A stretch of 20,441 nt of DNA, from contig JAZRVW010000041.1 in assembly GCA_045599385.1 (NCBI GenBank), positions 1 through 20,441 on the forward strand, given 5' to 3'. Within the stretch, counting starts at the first letter, position 1, and the number at the start of each line of letters is the position of its first letter. A program made the position numbers and the translations under genes. Below are positions 6,442-14,388 of the stretch, in pieces. Source of the DNA: F23-B02 sp045599385 (lineage in GTDB: Bacteria > Bacillota > Clostridia > Oscillospirales > Oscillospiraceae). The notes under the pieces were generated by a model, which saw only the letters and a program-made list of their open reading frames with translations, did not search any database and was not told the origin of the DNA.

Positions 6442-7824
6442 ATGAAGAAAGTTCAGTTTACGGAAACCGTGCTCCGTGACGCAAGCCAGTCACTCATTGC
6501 GACACGACTTCCCTATGACAAGATGGAGCCCATTCTTGACACGATGGATAAAGCGGGCTTTTACTCCGTTGAATGCTGGGGCGGCGCGACCTTCGATGTG
6601 TGCCTGCGCTTCCTTAATGAAGACCCCTGGGAAAGACTTCGCAAGATTCGCGAGAAAATGCCCAACACCAAGCTGCAGATGCTTCTGCGCGGTCAGAATA
6701 TCCTCGGCTACAAGCACTATCCCGATGACATCGTCCGCCGCTTTGTACGCGCATCTGTCAAAAACGGTATTGACATTATCCGTATTTTCGACGCTCTCAA
6801 CGATACAAACAACCTCAAGGTTGCAATTGAGGAAACCGTAAAGCAGGGCGCTCTTGCGTCCGGCACAATTTCCTACACAACCAGCCCCGTTCACACCATC
6901 GAAAAGTACGTTGAGATGGTAAAGGAGCTCAAGGAAATGGGCGTAAGCTCAATCTGCATCAAGGACATGGCGGGTATACTCACTCCCGCAAAGGCATACG
7001 ACCTTGTTTCCGGCATCAAGGACGCCGTTGACCTTCCCGTTGTGCTCCACACCCACTGCACCACCGGTCTTGCCTTTATGACCTACCTCAAGGGCATTGA
7101 GGCGGGCGCCGATGTCATCGACACTGCAATCTCCCCACTCAGCGGCGGTACCAGCCAGCCCGCAACCGAAACCCTGTTCTACGCTCTCAAGGAGCTGGGC
7201 TACGAGGCTCAGCTTGACGAAAAAATCCTCATTGAGATGGCAAATTACTTCAAGCCTATCCGTGCAGGCTATCTTGCCGACGGCACTCTGAACCCCATCT
7301 CCATGGCAACTGACACCCAGTGTCTCACCTATCAGATTCCCGGCGGCATGCTGTCCAACCTGCTGAGTCAGCTCAAGAGTCTGAATCAGCTTGACAAGTT
7401 CGAGGAGGCACTTCTTGAAACTCCCAGAGTCCGCAAGGATATGGGCTATCCTCCCCTTGTAACCCCCACCAGCCAGCTGGTCGGTACCCAGGCGGTACAG
7501 AATGTTCTTGCAGGTGAGCGCTACAAGAACGTGGGTGCCGAGATAAAGGCATACTGCCGCGGTGAATACGGCCGCACGCCTGCCCCCATCGACGAGGAAA
7601 TCAGAGCTAAAATCCTTAACGGCGAAAAGCCCATCGAGGGCCGCTACGCTGATTCCCTCCCCACCGACACCTTTGAGAAGGCCGCAGAAAAGCTGGGCGA
7701 CACCGCAAAGTGCGAGGAAGATGTACTCAGCTACATCGCTTTCCCGCAGGTTGCCGAAAACTTCTTTGAAAAGCGCCGCGAGCTTGAGGAGAAGAAGGTT
7801 CGCTACACAATTACGGAGGCATAA
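6442..7824 (+). CDS. oadA: Oxaloacetate decarboxylase alpha subunit (carboxyltransferase, no biotin domain)
   Basis: A 460-residue TIM-barrel carboxyltransferase of the OadA/PycB/transcarboxylase 5S family. It moves the carboxyl group of oxaloacetate to biotin, giving pyruvate. Metal-site residues are visible: Asp13 in RDASQS, the lysine normally carbamylated (Lys174, in IKDMAG), and His203/His205 in HTHCTTG. Classical OadA is about 590 residues and ends in a biotinyl domain. This protein stops before it, and the biotin carrier is encoded two genes downstream. The usual family motif is RDAHQS, and here Ser15 replaces the histidine. Oxaloacetate is the most probable substrate, given the beta subunit gene in the same operon. 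A pyruvate carboxylase B-type role is less likely because no biotin carboxylase gene is present. Confidence 0.88.
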   Translation: MKKVQFTETVLRDASQSLIATRLPYDKMEPILDTMDKAGFYSVECWGGATFDVCLRFLNEDPWERLRKIREKMPNTKLQMLLRGQNILGYKHYPDDIVRRFVRASVKNGIDIIRIFDALNDTNNLKVAIEETVKQGALASGTISYTTSPVHTIEKYVEMVKELKEMGVSSICIKDMAGILTPAKAYDLVSGIKDAVDLPVVLHTHCTTGLAFMTYLKGIEAGADVIDTAISPLSGGTSQPATETLFYALKELGYEAQLDEKILIEMANYFKPIRAGYLADGTLNPISMATDTQCLTYQIPGGMLSNLLSQLKSLNQLDKFEEALLETPRVRKDMGYPPLVTPTSQLVGTQAVQNVLAGERYKNVGAEIKAYCRGEYGRTPAPIDEEIRAKILNGEKPIEGRYADSLPTDTFEKAAEKLGDTAKCEEDVLSYIAFPQVAENFFEKRRELEEKKVRYTITEA

Positions 7825-7826
7825 GC

Positions 7827-8168
7827 ATGAACGATTTGATTAACATCAGCATCGGCAATGCCTCTCTTACCGCGCTTCTCGGCTACTGCGTTGTCTTTGT
7901 GGGACTTGTTCTGCTCATGTGTGTTGTCATGATTATGGGCAAAATCATGGTCGGCAAGGCAAAGAAGGCGGCTGTCGAGGAAGCACCCGTTGTTGAGGCA
8001 ATTCCCGAGCCCGTAAAGGAAAAGGCACCCGGCTCTGCAGGTGACCTGAAGCTCTACGATACCGAGCCTAAAGATGCCGCAATGATTATGGCAATCGTGG
8101 CGGACTCCCTCGGCAAGCCCTTAAACGAGCTTCGCTTTATTTCCATCAAGGAGGTTAAGGACGAATGA
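7827..8168 (+). CDS. OadG-family small membrane subunit of sodium-pumping decarboxylase
   Basis: A 113-residue protein with one membrane segment near residues 14-38, a Pro/Ala/Glu/Lys-rich linker (about 45-70) and a conserved-looking C-terminal region (AAMIMAIVADSL ... NELRFISIKEV). The gamma subunit anchors the carboxyltransferase to the beta subunit and helps assembly, and in characterised enzymes its tail binds zinc. This protein lacks the histidine-rich tail of enterobacterial OadG and looks like the clostridial OadG/MmdD-like form. The ATG follows the oadA stop by two bases, with GGAGG inside the end of oadA, and its own stop overlaps the biotin carrier start as ATGA. Confidence 0.78.
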   Translation: MNDLINISIGNASLTALLGYCVVFVGLVLLMCVVMIMGKIMVGKAKKAAVEEAPVVEAIPEPVKEKAPGSAGDLKLYDTEPKDAAMIMAIVADSLGKPLNELRFISIKEVKDE

Positions 8169-8563
8169 AATACAAGGTAACTTTAAATAACAGAGTATAT
8201 GAGGTTGAGGTCGAGGCAGGCGAAGCCATGCTGGTTGACGAGTACGAGGCACTTGCTCCCGCTGCTCCCGCACCCGTTGCCGCAGCCGCGCCCGTAGCTG
8301 CTGCCGCAGCACCCGCACCCGCCGCTCCTGCCGCGGCAGCACTTGCCGCTGGCGAGGCGGTAAAATCCCCCATGCCCGGCAACATTCTCAAGATAAACGT
8401 TTCTCAGGGGCAGAAGGTAAACGAGGGTGACGTTCTCCTTATACTTGAAGCCATGAAAATGGAAAACGAAGTCACCGCCACCAAGAGCGGCACTGTTGCA
8501 CAGATTGCCGTCACCAAGGGACAGGTGGTCGAAACCGGCACTCCTCTGGTTGTCATCGCTTAA
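8165..8563 (+). CDS. Biotin carrier subunit of the decarboxylase (GcdC/MmdC-like)
   Basis: A 132-residue biotinyl protein. The C-terminal domain (about 65-132) contains the biotinylation motif EAMKMEN with Lys98 as the biotin site, and the paired SPMPG half. The N-terminal 28 residues form a short strand-rich segment. A flexible linker of about 35 Ala/Pro residues (29-64) joins the two and lets biotin swing between the carboxyltransferase in the cytoplasm and the beta subunit in the membrane. A separate carrier is usual in methylmalonyl-CoA and glutaconyl-CoA decarboxylases and in clostridial oxaloacetate decarboxylases. A biotin ligase encoded elsewhere must modify it. Confidence 0.9.
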   Translation: MKYKVTLNNRVYEVEVEAGEAMLVDEYEALAPAAPAPVAAAAPVAAAAAPAPAAPAAAALAAGEAVKSPMPGNILKINVSQGQKVNEGDVLLILEAMKMENEVTATKSGTVAQIAVTKGQVVETGTPLVVIA

Positions 8564-8574
8564 GGAGGTAACCA

Positions 8575-9798
8575 ATGGACATATTAGGTACTCTCCAAAA
8601 GCTTGTGATGGAATCCGGCTTTGCCGCATTCTTCACCACCGAAGGCGGCTGGAAAAACCTTGTGATGATTCTCATTGCCTTTGTACTTCTGTACCTCGGC
8701 ATTGTCAAAAAGTTTGAGCCGCTTCTTCTCTGCGGCATTGCCTTCGGCTGTCTGCTTTCAAATCTCAGCTACTTCATCGGCATGGGCGAAAACGCCCTTT
8801 ACCACCCTGAACTGTGGGAGGCATTCCTCGACGAAGCAAGCCCCTATTATCACAGCTACGGTCATGTAATGAGCAACGCAGGCCTTCTTGACTTCTTCTA
8901 TATCGGTGTCAAGGCGGGAATTTATCCCTCACTCATTTTCCTGGGTGTAGGCGCAATGACCGACTTTGGTCCTCTGCTTGCCAATCCCAAGAGTCTGCTT
9001 CTCGGTGCCGCGGCACAGCTCGGCGTTTTCGTCGCCTTCTTCGGCGCTGTCGTTCTGGGCTTCAAGGGTCCCGAGGCAGCCTCCATCGGCATCATCGGCG
9101 GTGCGGACGGCCCCACGGCCATCTTCCTCACAACAAAGCTTGCACCGCATCTGCTGGGCCCAATCGCAATTGCGGCTTACTCCTACATGGCGCTTATTCC
9201 CTTTATCCAGCCTCCGCTCATGAAGCTCTGCACCACTCAGAAGATGCGCGAGGTCAAGATGGAGCAGGCACGCGAGGTTTCCAAGACCGAGAAGATTATC
9301 TTCCCCATCGTCGTTGCAACCTTCGTTATTCTGCTTCTGCCCTCCACGGCTCCCCTCATCGGCTGTCTTATGCTGGGCAACCTCTTCCGTGAATGCGGCG
9401 TCACCGACAGACTTTCCGACACCGCGCAGAACGCTCTCATGAACATTGTCACCATCTTCCTTGCAACAAGCGTTGGCGCAACAATGGTGGCACAGAACTT
9501 CCTCAACGCAGAAACCCTTAAGATTATCCTGCTAGGTCTTATCGCTTTCGGCATTTCCACCGTTGGCGGACTTCTCGGCGGCGTTGTCATGTACAAGACC
9601 TCCGGCGGCAGAATCAATCCTCTCATAGGCTCCGCAGGCGTTTCCGCAGTTCCTATGGCAGCCCGTGTTTCTCAGGACGTGGGACGCAGATACAACAAGA
9701 ACAACTATCTGCTTATGCACGCCATGGGTCCCAATGTTGCAGGCGTCATCGGCTCCGCCATCGCAGCAGGCTTCCTGCTTTCCGTATTCGGCGGCTGA
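8575..9798 (+). CDS. oadB: Sodium-translocating decarboxylase beta subunit
   Basis: A 407-residue polytopic membrane protein. It decarboxylates carboxybiotin and couples this to Na+ export. The signature GGADGPTAIF is at 175-184, with the key aspartate at Asp178. The second conserved region, NPLIGSAGVSAVPMAARV, lies near the C-terminus, and hydrophobic spans fill most of the rest. The length is normal for the family, which is about 375-435 residues. It starts at an ATG behind AAGGAGG, 11 bp after the biotin carrier. The beta subunit is shared by oxaloacetate, methylmalonyl-CoA and glutaconyl-CoA decarboxylases. The OadA-type alpha subunit upstream decides for oxaloacetate. Confidence 0.93.
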   Translation: MDILGTLQKLVMESGFAAFFTTEGGWKNLVMILIAFVLLYLGIVKKFEPLLLCGIAFGCLLSNLSYFIGMGENALYHPELWEAFLDEASPYYHSYGHVMSNAGLLDFFYIGVKAGIYPSLIFLGVGAMTDFGPLLANPKSLLLGAAAQLGVFVAFFGAVVLGFKGPEAASIGIIGGADGPTAIFLTTKLAPHLLGPIAIAAYSYMALIPFIQPPLMKLCTTQKMREVKMEQAREVSKTEKIIFPIVVATFVILLLPSTAPLIGCLMLGNLFRECGVTDRLSDTAQNALMNIVTIFLATSVGATMVAQNFLNAETLKIILLGLIAFGISTVGGLLGGVVMYKTSGGRINPLIGSAGVSAVPMAARVSQDVGRRYNKNNYLLMHAMGPNVAGVIGSAIAAGFLLSVFGG

Positions 9799-9810
9799 TA
9801 CACAAAACAA

Positions 9811-9846
9811 AAAAATCAGGCAATGCATCAGCATTGCCGGATTTTT
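9811..9846. terminator. Bidirectional terminator hairpin (copy 1 of a repeated element)
   Basis: A 16-bp stem with one mismatch: AAAAATCAGGCAATGC (9811-9826) and GCATTGCCGGATTTTT (9831-9846), loop ATCA. T-runs on both strands let it end oadB from the left and rqcP from the right. A near-identical hairpin with the same loop layout occurs at 17980-18015. Confidence 0.8.
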
Positions 9847-9866
9847 GTTTTCTTCAGCAGAGCGTA

Positions 9867-10106
9867 TTATATTTCTCTGTACATTGCGGGAGCTTCGTCC
9901 TTTTTCGCGGTTTCGTTCACGTTCAGCACCTCAACCTTGAGTGTACGCTGACCGAAGGCAACCTCGATGATATCGCCCACCTTTACCTGATAGCTGGCCT
10001 TTACCTGCCTGCCGTTCACGCTGACGCGCTCACCGTCGCAGGCTTCATTTGCAACGGTACGTCGCTTTATCAGGCGGGAAACCTTCAGATATTTGTCAAG
10101 TCTCAT
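9867..10106 (-). CDS. rqcP: RqcP-like S4 RNA-binding protein (YabO family)
   Basis: A 79-residue protein consisting of one S4 domain (MRLDKYLKVSRLIKRRTVA ... VNG ... GDIIEV) and a short acidic tail. B. subtilis RqcP (YabO) binds 50S subunits carrying stalled nascent chains and works with RqcH to add C-terminal alanine tails that mark the chains for degradation. The position next to hup and a YabM-like flippase fits the Firmicutes yabM-yabN-yabO neighbourhood, but yabP, yabQ and divIC, which often follow, are not here. It starts at an ATG behind a GAGGTG ribosome site, 18 bases after the terminator that follows hup. An Hsp15-type role is a less likely alternative. Confidence 0.8.
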   Translation of the reverse strand: MRLDKYLKVSRLIKRRTVANEACDGERVSVNGRQVKASYQVKVGDIIEVAFGQRTLKVEVLNVNETAKKDEAPAMYREI

Positions 10107-10122
10107 AATTTCACCTCATTGT

Positions 10123-10154
10123 AAAAACAGCCGTCTATATTATAGACGGCTGTT
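10123..10154 (-). terminator. Terminator/attenuator between hup and rqcP
   Basis: AACAGCCGTCTATA (10126-10139) is perfectly complementary to 10141-10154. On the minus strand the stem is followed by TTTTTAC. It stops most hup transcripts before rqcP, which starts only 18 bp downstream and therefore probably depends on read-through. Confidence 0.75.
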
Positions 10155-10166
10155 AAATCGCATGAA

Positions 10167-10442
10167 TTACTTTGCAACTGCGTCCTTCATTGCCTTGCCG
10201 GCCTTGAAGAAGGGGACCTTGCTTGCAGGAATCTTGATTTCTTCCTTGGTCTTGGGGTTGCGGCCGATGCGCTCACCGCGCTCCTTGATATCAAATACGC
10301 CGAAGCCTACCATCTGAACCTTTTCGCCGGAAACGAGGGTATCAACAATGGTATCAAATGCGGCATTAACAGCCTTTTCGGTATCCTTCTTGGAGAGACC
10401 GGTCTTTTCTGCGACGGCTGCGATAAGTTCTGCCTTATTCAT
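10167..10442 (-). CDS. hup: HU family DNA-binding protein
   Basis: A 91-residue nucleoid protein. It starts MNKAELIAAVAEKTGLSKKD and carries the HU signature near residues 46-65 (GFGVFDIKERGERIGRNP) and a basic, proline-tipped DNA-binding arm (RNPKTKEEIKIPASKVP). HU dimers bend and coat DNA. The length is exactly that of the family. AGGAGG lies 7 bases before the ATG. Its own promoters are predicted upstream and a strong terminator lies downstream, so it is probably expressed as an abundant monocistronic message. The choice of HU over IHF rests on sequence character and on the host being a Firmicute. Confidence 0.95.
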   Translation of the reverse strand: MNKAELIAAVAEKTGLSKKDTEKAVNAAFDTIVDTLVSGEKVQMVGFGVFDIKERGERIGRNPKTKEEIKIPASKVPFFKAGKAMKDAVAK

Positions 10443-10543
10443 GTGTTTTCCTCCTAGTAAATCTATACGGCAACATGCCTTTAATTATATCCCGAAATCC
10501 GCCTTTGCAGACTCAGGTTGTATACTGAAATGTCAGCTAAAAG

Positions 10544-10572
10544 AATTTATCATATTTTTCCTGCTACTGCAA
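10544..10572 (-). promoter_or_regulatory. Predicted sigma-A promoter for hup
   Basis: TTGCAG (10572-10567), a 17-bp spacer and TAAATT (10549-10544) on the minus strand. A second candidate closer to the gene has a perfect TATAAT (10489-10484) with a poor -35 (TCTGCA, 16-bp spacer). Either or both may drive hup. Confidence 0.45.
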
Positions 10573-10608
10573 GACTTTTTTTGTAAATATGCTCATTTTT
10601 TCACACAA

Positions 10609-12219
10609 TTATCTCATTCTGAGCAGCTTTGCAATTTTATCGCCCTTGGGAATAAGGTTCATATCCTCGGCGGTAATTGCGCGCAGCTTGATAACCGACA
10701 CGGCGTACACTATCACCGCAGCAATAATGGAAACGCACATGGCCGCAAGCGTAAACATGGTGCCGTCTGCGTGAACCACAGCCTTTGCGCCGTAGAAAAT
10801 AACATAAGCCACAACGCCCATAATTGCCGTGGGAATCAAGGGACGCAGGAACACGTTTTTCATGGAAATGGGTGCCTTGATGCTGCGGCGGATAAAGATA
10901 AGGTTCATGACGCACATGGTGACATAGCAGCAGATTGTGCCGATGGGTGCGCCGTAGATGTTAATCTGAGGTGTTGCCACCAGGAACCAGTTGACCGCAA
11001 TCTTAACAACGCCGCCTGCAATGATGGAATAGACGGTGAGCTTTTCGCTGCCCGATGCCTGAAGCACCGCGGTGCTCATGAGAGAGAAGCAGACAAAGAT
11101 TGAGGCTACACCCAGCAGGCACAGCAGCATACCGCCTGCCTCGTGGGCATCGGCATAAAGCACATTCATGATTGGTGTTGAGAGCACGGCAAGTCCTACG
11201 CCCATAGGAAGCGCAAGCGCCATGGAAATTCGCAGGGAGTCCTCGGAAATCTTTGCCGCGCCCACATTGTTCTTCTTTACGATTTCAGCCGCAATTGCGG
11301 GAACAATGGAAACAGTCAGCGGAGTGATGAATGCGGCGGGCAGATTGAACAGGGTCTGCGCCTTGCCGTAAACGCCGTAAAGGGTTTTAGCCTCCTGATA
11401 GCTGAAGCCTGCGGCGTCCTGAAGTCTGCCCATGCAAAGACTGGAGTCAATCATGTTCAGCAGAGCAAGCACAACGGAGCCCAGAGCAATTGGGATTCCG
11501 ATGCGGACAAGGTCCTTGAATATCTCTCCTCTGCTGTCGGGAACGTCGGGCTCCGCAACAACTTCAAAGCGGTAGTTGCGTGCCTTGTAAATCATCATAT
11601 AGACAAGCGCCGCAAAGGAGCCTGCCACAACGCCGCAGATTGCGCCTGCGGAGGAAACGGAAAGCTCACTTCCCTGCTTGACAAAGTACCACGCCAGCAG
11701 AAGTCCCGTTGCCACCTTTGCCAGAACATCGAGCACCTGGCTCATGGTTGTGGGAATCATGTTGCCGTAGCCCTGGGTAAGACCGCGGTAAGCCGAGGCA
11801 ACACAGCACAGAAGCACAGCTGGTGAAAGAACCTTGATGCACAGCGCTATGCTGGGGTTGTTCATAAGGTCTGCAAGCCACTCGGGGAAGATGAACATGA
11901 CAGCCGAGCACACAAGACCGAGTACAAGGAAGGTAAACCACGCAACATTGTAGGTGCGGCGCTCCTGCATAACGCGGCCCTCGGTATGCGCAGCGCTTAT
12001 CATGCGTGACAGCGCCACGGGGAAGCCTGCGGTCGCCAGCGTCAGAAACACACTGTAAACGTAATATGCGGACAGGAACAGAGCGTATCCGTCATCACCG
12101 AGCATATTGCCGAGTGGGATTTTATAGATTGCGCCCAGTATTTTCATAAGAATTACGCCCACGGTCATTATTGCCGCGCCGTGAAGGTAATTCTGTCCTT
12201 TTGAAGATTCTTTTGCCAC
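10609..12219 (-). CDS. MATE/MOP-superfamily flippase, YabM/SpoVB-like (polysaccharide or lipid II flippase)
   Basis: A 536-residue membrane protein with about 14 hydrophobic spans. It starts at GTG, 8 bases after GGAAG. The N-terminus has the typical MurJ/SpoVB opening (GAAIMTVGVILMKILGAIYKIPLGNMLG). Segments such as GFPVALSRMIS and YRGLTQGYGNMIPT match the polysaccharide transporter family. These proteins flip lipid-linked cell wall or polysaccharide precursors across the membrane. The neighbourhood (hup and rqcP downstream, murC upstream) agrees with the yabM position in Firmicutes and with a role in wall synthesis. mazG (yabN), often next to it, is absent. A specific substrate cannot be read from the sequence. 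Confidence 0.82.
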   Translation of the reverse strand: MAKESSKGQNYLHGAAIMTVGVILMKILGAIYKIPLGNMLGDDGYALFLSAYYVYSVFLTLATAGFPVALSRMISAAHTEGRVMQERRTYNVAWFTFLVLGLVCSAVMFIFPEWLADLMNNPSIALCIKVLSPAVLLCCVASAYRGLTQGYGNMIPTTMSQVLDVLAKVATGLLLAWYFVKQGSELSVSSAGAICGVVAGSFAALVYMMIYKARNYRFEVVAEPDVPDSRGEIFKDLVRIGIPIALGSVVLALLNMIDSSLCMGRLQDAAGFSYQEAKTLYGVYGKAQTLFNLPAAFITPLTVSIVPAIAAEIVKKNNVGAAKISEDSLRISMALALPMGVGLAVLSTPIMNVLYADAHEAGGMLLCLLGVASIFVCFSLMSTAVLQASGSEKLTVYSIIAGGVVKIAVNWFLVATPQINIYGAPIGTICCYVTMCVMNLIFIRRSIKAPISMKNVFLRPLIPTAIMGVVAYVIFYGAKAVVHADGTMFTLAAMCVSIIAAVIVYAVSVIKLRAITAEDMNLIPKGDKIAKLLRMR

Positions 12220-12257
12220 GGATTCAGCTTCCTTTCAGCTATGTGAAAATCGTGATA

Positions 12258-12286
12258 AATATATACCAATAATATTGCCGTTTCAA
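12258..12286 (-). promoter_or_regulatory. Predicted promoter for the flippase gene
   Basis: TTGAAA (12286-12281), a 17-bp spacer and TATATT (12263-12258) on the minus strand, in the 82-bp gap between the MBL gene and the flippase. The predicted start lies about 30 bp before the GTG start codon. Confidence 0.5.
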
Positions 12287-12301
12287 CAGTAATATGTGGA
12301 T

Positions 12302-12925
12302 TCAGGGAACATACTTAAGTACGGCAACCTGCTGAGGTGTGTCGCGGTCAATCGTAATGGTGTTGGTGTCATACCATTTGACTATGGGATAAGGCATATA
12401 CTGGTCGGTGAAGGCCTCAATGCGCTCAAGTCTGCGGTTGCCGCATTTGTCATGGGCATAGTGCATGGGGATAACCACATTCGCCTCAAGCTCGTCCGCA
12501 AGGGGCTTTGTGTAGATTGCGGGCATTGCGCGGAAACCGCCGCAGGCAATCATAAGCACATCTGCATGGGAGATATCAAACTTGTCGTTATCCGTAAGTC
12601 CGCAGGCGTAGTCGCCCATATGTACGATTTTGAAGCCGTCCCATTCAATCATGTGCACGGTATTTTCGCCGCGCATGAGTCCCCACTTTTCATCGTGGAA
12701 GGTGTCGAACTTTGTGACGGTAAAGGGACATGGCTTGCCCTGACCGGTGAGCTTTACGCCCTCGCGGTAGTTGTGTCCCTTGTGCTCATGGCTCACAAGC
12801 ACGGCATCGGCGGTAACCGACAGCCGCGGATAACCCATGTCCATGCAGTAATACGGGTCAATTACCACACTGTAGCCCTTATGCGATATTTTATAGCAGG
12901 CATGCCCCAGCCATTTAATTTCCAT
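12302..12925 (-). CDS. MBL-fold metal-dependent hydrolase (UPF0173/Lactamase_B_3-like), altered metal motif
   Basis: A 207-residue metallo-beta-lactamase-fold protein. It opens MEIKWLGHACYKIS, as UPF0173-type hydrolases do. It keeps a run HDEKWGLMRGEN, the HMGDY motif and a C-terminal IPMHY histidine. The first metal motif reads SHEHKGH (His46, His48, His51), whereas the family consensus is HxHxDH: Gly50 replaces the aspartate that normally binds the second metal. The substrate is unknown for this family. It follows murC by 51 bp with a hairpin between them and its own AGAGG ribosome site, so it may be partly co-transcribed with murC. Confidence 0.78.
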   Translation of the reverse strand: MEIKWLGHACYKISHKGYSVVIDPYYCMDMGYPRLSVTADAVLVSHEHKGHNYREGVKLTGQGKPCPFTVTKFDTFHDEKWGLMRGENTVHMIEWDGFKIVHMGDYACGLTDNDKFDISHADVLMIACGGFRAMPAIYTKPLADELEANVVIPMHYAHDKCGNRRLERIEAFTDQYMPYPIVKWYDTNTITIDRDTPQQVAVLKYVP

Positions 12926-12941
12926 AATTATTCCTCTTAAA

Positions 12942-12967
12942 GACAGATGCCCCGGAAGGCATCTGTC
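12942..12967 (-). terminator. Hairpin between murC and the MBL gene (weak terminator)
   Basis: A perfect 10-bp stem, GACAGATGCC (12942-12951) with GGCATCTGTC (12958-12967), and a 6-base loop. On the minus strand only TTT follows, so it may be a leaky terminator or an mRNA-protecting intercistronic hairpin. The MBL ribosome site comes directly after it. Confidence 0.55.
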
Positions 12968-12976
12968 AGATACTGT

Positions 12977-14347
12977 TTATTCGTCAAGCAGGTGCTCGCC
13001 TATTCTGTAGACATTGCCCGCGCCCACGGTGAGAATGAGGTCGCCGGGCTTTGCCTCTTCCCTGAGGCTGTCTTCAATTTCCTCGAAGGTTTTGAAAAAT
13101 CTTGCGCCGTCGATTTCAGCCGCCAGGTCTGCGGAGGAAATCCCCAGCGTATTCTTTTCACGGGCGGCAAATATTTCCGCAAGGTAGGTAAGGTCTGGAC
13201 GTCTGAGCTGACGCACGAAATCGCCGAAAAGCGCCTTTGTGCGCGTGTAGGTGTGGGGCTGGAAAACAACTATCGTGCGCTTGTAGCCGAGGTTTTCCAC
13301 AGCGTCAAGCAGAGCCCGGACTTCACCGGGGTGATGCGCATAGTCATCATATACATCTGCGCCGTTGTATTTGCCCTTGAATTCAAATCGTCTGCCTGCT
13401 CCGCTGAAGCCCGCAAGACCGTATTTGATTGCCGTGGGCTTGATGCCGAGGCAGATGCTTGCGGCGGCCGCCGCAAGAGCGTTCTTGATGTTGTGCTCAC
13501 CGGGAACGTGAATGGTTACATGCTCAAGCGTTTTGCCCTTGTAGATAAGGTCAAACTCGGTCAGAGGGCCGATGCTTGTTATGTTCTTTGCATACACATC
13601 GGCTTTGGGCGAAAGACCGAAGGTCACAACATTGCGTTCAAGTCCCTTGATTGCGTCCATGGTGTTATCGTCATCAAGATTTGCGACGATGTAGCCGTCC
13701 TCTGCGGGAACGTGAGCTGCAAACTCACGGAAGGATTTCTTTATATCCTCAATATCCTTGAAGAAGTCGAGGTGGTCCTCCTCGACGTTGAGGATAACCG
13801 CAACCGTGGGATAAAAGGACAGGAAAGAATTATAGTATTCGCAGGATTCCATGACAATGGTATCGCCGCCGCCTACGCGGTGGCCTGCCTTGAGCAAAGG
13901 CAGAGTTCCGCCTATCATTACCGTGGGGTCCTGCTCTGCGGCCATGAGAATATGGGTACACATGGAGGTTGTTGTGGTTTTGCCGTGGGTGCCGGAAATG
14001 CACAGAGCGTTGCGGTAGCCCCTCATGATTGCGCCCCAGGCCTGAGTGCGCTCAAAAACGGGAATGCCCAGCTCACGCGCGCGGATAATTTCGGGGTTGT
14101 CATCATGGGCGGCGGCGGTGCGGACAACAAATTCCATATCGGAAGTGATGTTTTCCTTCTCCTGACCGATGATGACCTCAATGCCCTTTTCGCGCAGGTT
14201 TGAGGTGCGCTCGCTTTCAGAAATATCGGAGCCGCTGATTTTAAGTCCCATGCCCGAAAGCACCTCTGCCAGAGGCGACATGGAAACGCCGCCCACTCCT
14301 ATGAGATGGCCGCGTCTGCCTTTATTTAAAAACTCAATAAAATCCAT
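12977..14347 (-). CDS. murC: UDP-N-acetylmuramate--L-alanine ligase (MurC)
   Basis: A 456-residue cytoplasmic Mur ligase that adds L-alanine to UDP-MurNAc with ATP, the first peptide step of peptidoglycan synthesis. The N-terminal Rossmann domain has GVGGVSMSPLAE (17-28) and SGSDISES. The ATP-binding motif GTHGKTTTTSM is at 119-129 (Lys123). NVEEDHLDFF and DDYAHHPGEV are the expected middle and C-terminal domain motifs. Full length is normal for MurC. The ATG at 14347 has GAGGAG about 10 bases upstream. The lid residues and ATP loop are intact. It diverges from cca, with overlapping predicted promoters. Confidence 0.95.
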   Translation of the reverse strand: MDFIEFLNKGRRGHLIGVGGVSMSPLAEVLSGMGLKISGSDISESERTSNLREKGIEVIIGQEKENITSDMEFVVRTAAAHDDNPEIIRARELGIPVFERTQAWGAIMRGYRNALCISGTHGKTTTTSMCTHILMAAEQDPTVMIGGTLPLLKAGHRVGGGDTIVMESCEYYNSFLSFYPTVAVILNVEEDHLDFFKDIEDIKKSFREFAAHVPAEDGYIVANLDDDNTMDAIKGLERNVVTFGLSPKADVYAKNITSIGPLTEFDLIYKGKTLEHVTIHVPGEHNIKNALAAAAASICLGIKPTAIKYGLAGFSGAGRRFEFKGKYNGADVYDDYAHHPGEVRALLDAVENLGYKRTIVVFQPHTYTRTKALFGDFVRQLRRPDLTYLAEIFAAREKNTLGISSADLAAEIDGARFFKTFEEIEDSLREEAKPGDLILTVGAGNVYRIGEHLLDE

Positions 14348-14372
14348 ATATTACAAACTCCTCATCAAGATG

Positions 14373-14388
14373 AAAAAGTTAACTTTTT
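14373..14388. promoter_or_regulatory. Perfect 16-bp palindrome (candidate operator)
   Basis: AAAAAGTTAACTTTTT is fully self-complementary. It overlaps the predicted murC -10 element (14384-14389) and ends 6 bp from the predicted cca -35 (14394-14399). No known regulator is recognised from it. Confidence 0.45.

Noticed and set aside
12947..14203. 418-codon open frame on the plus strand
   Set aside because: It is antisense to murC, which has all Mur ligase motifs, and no start context is present.
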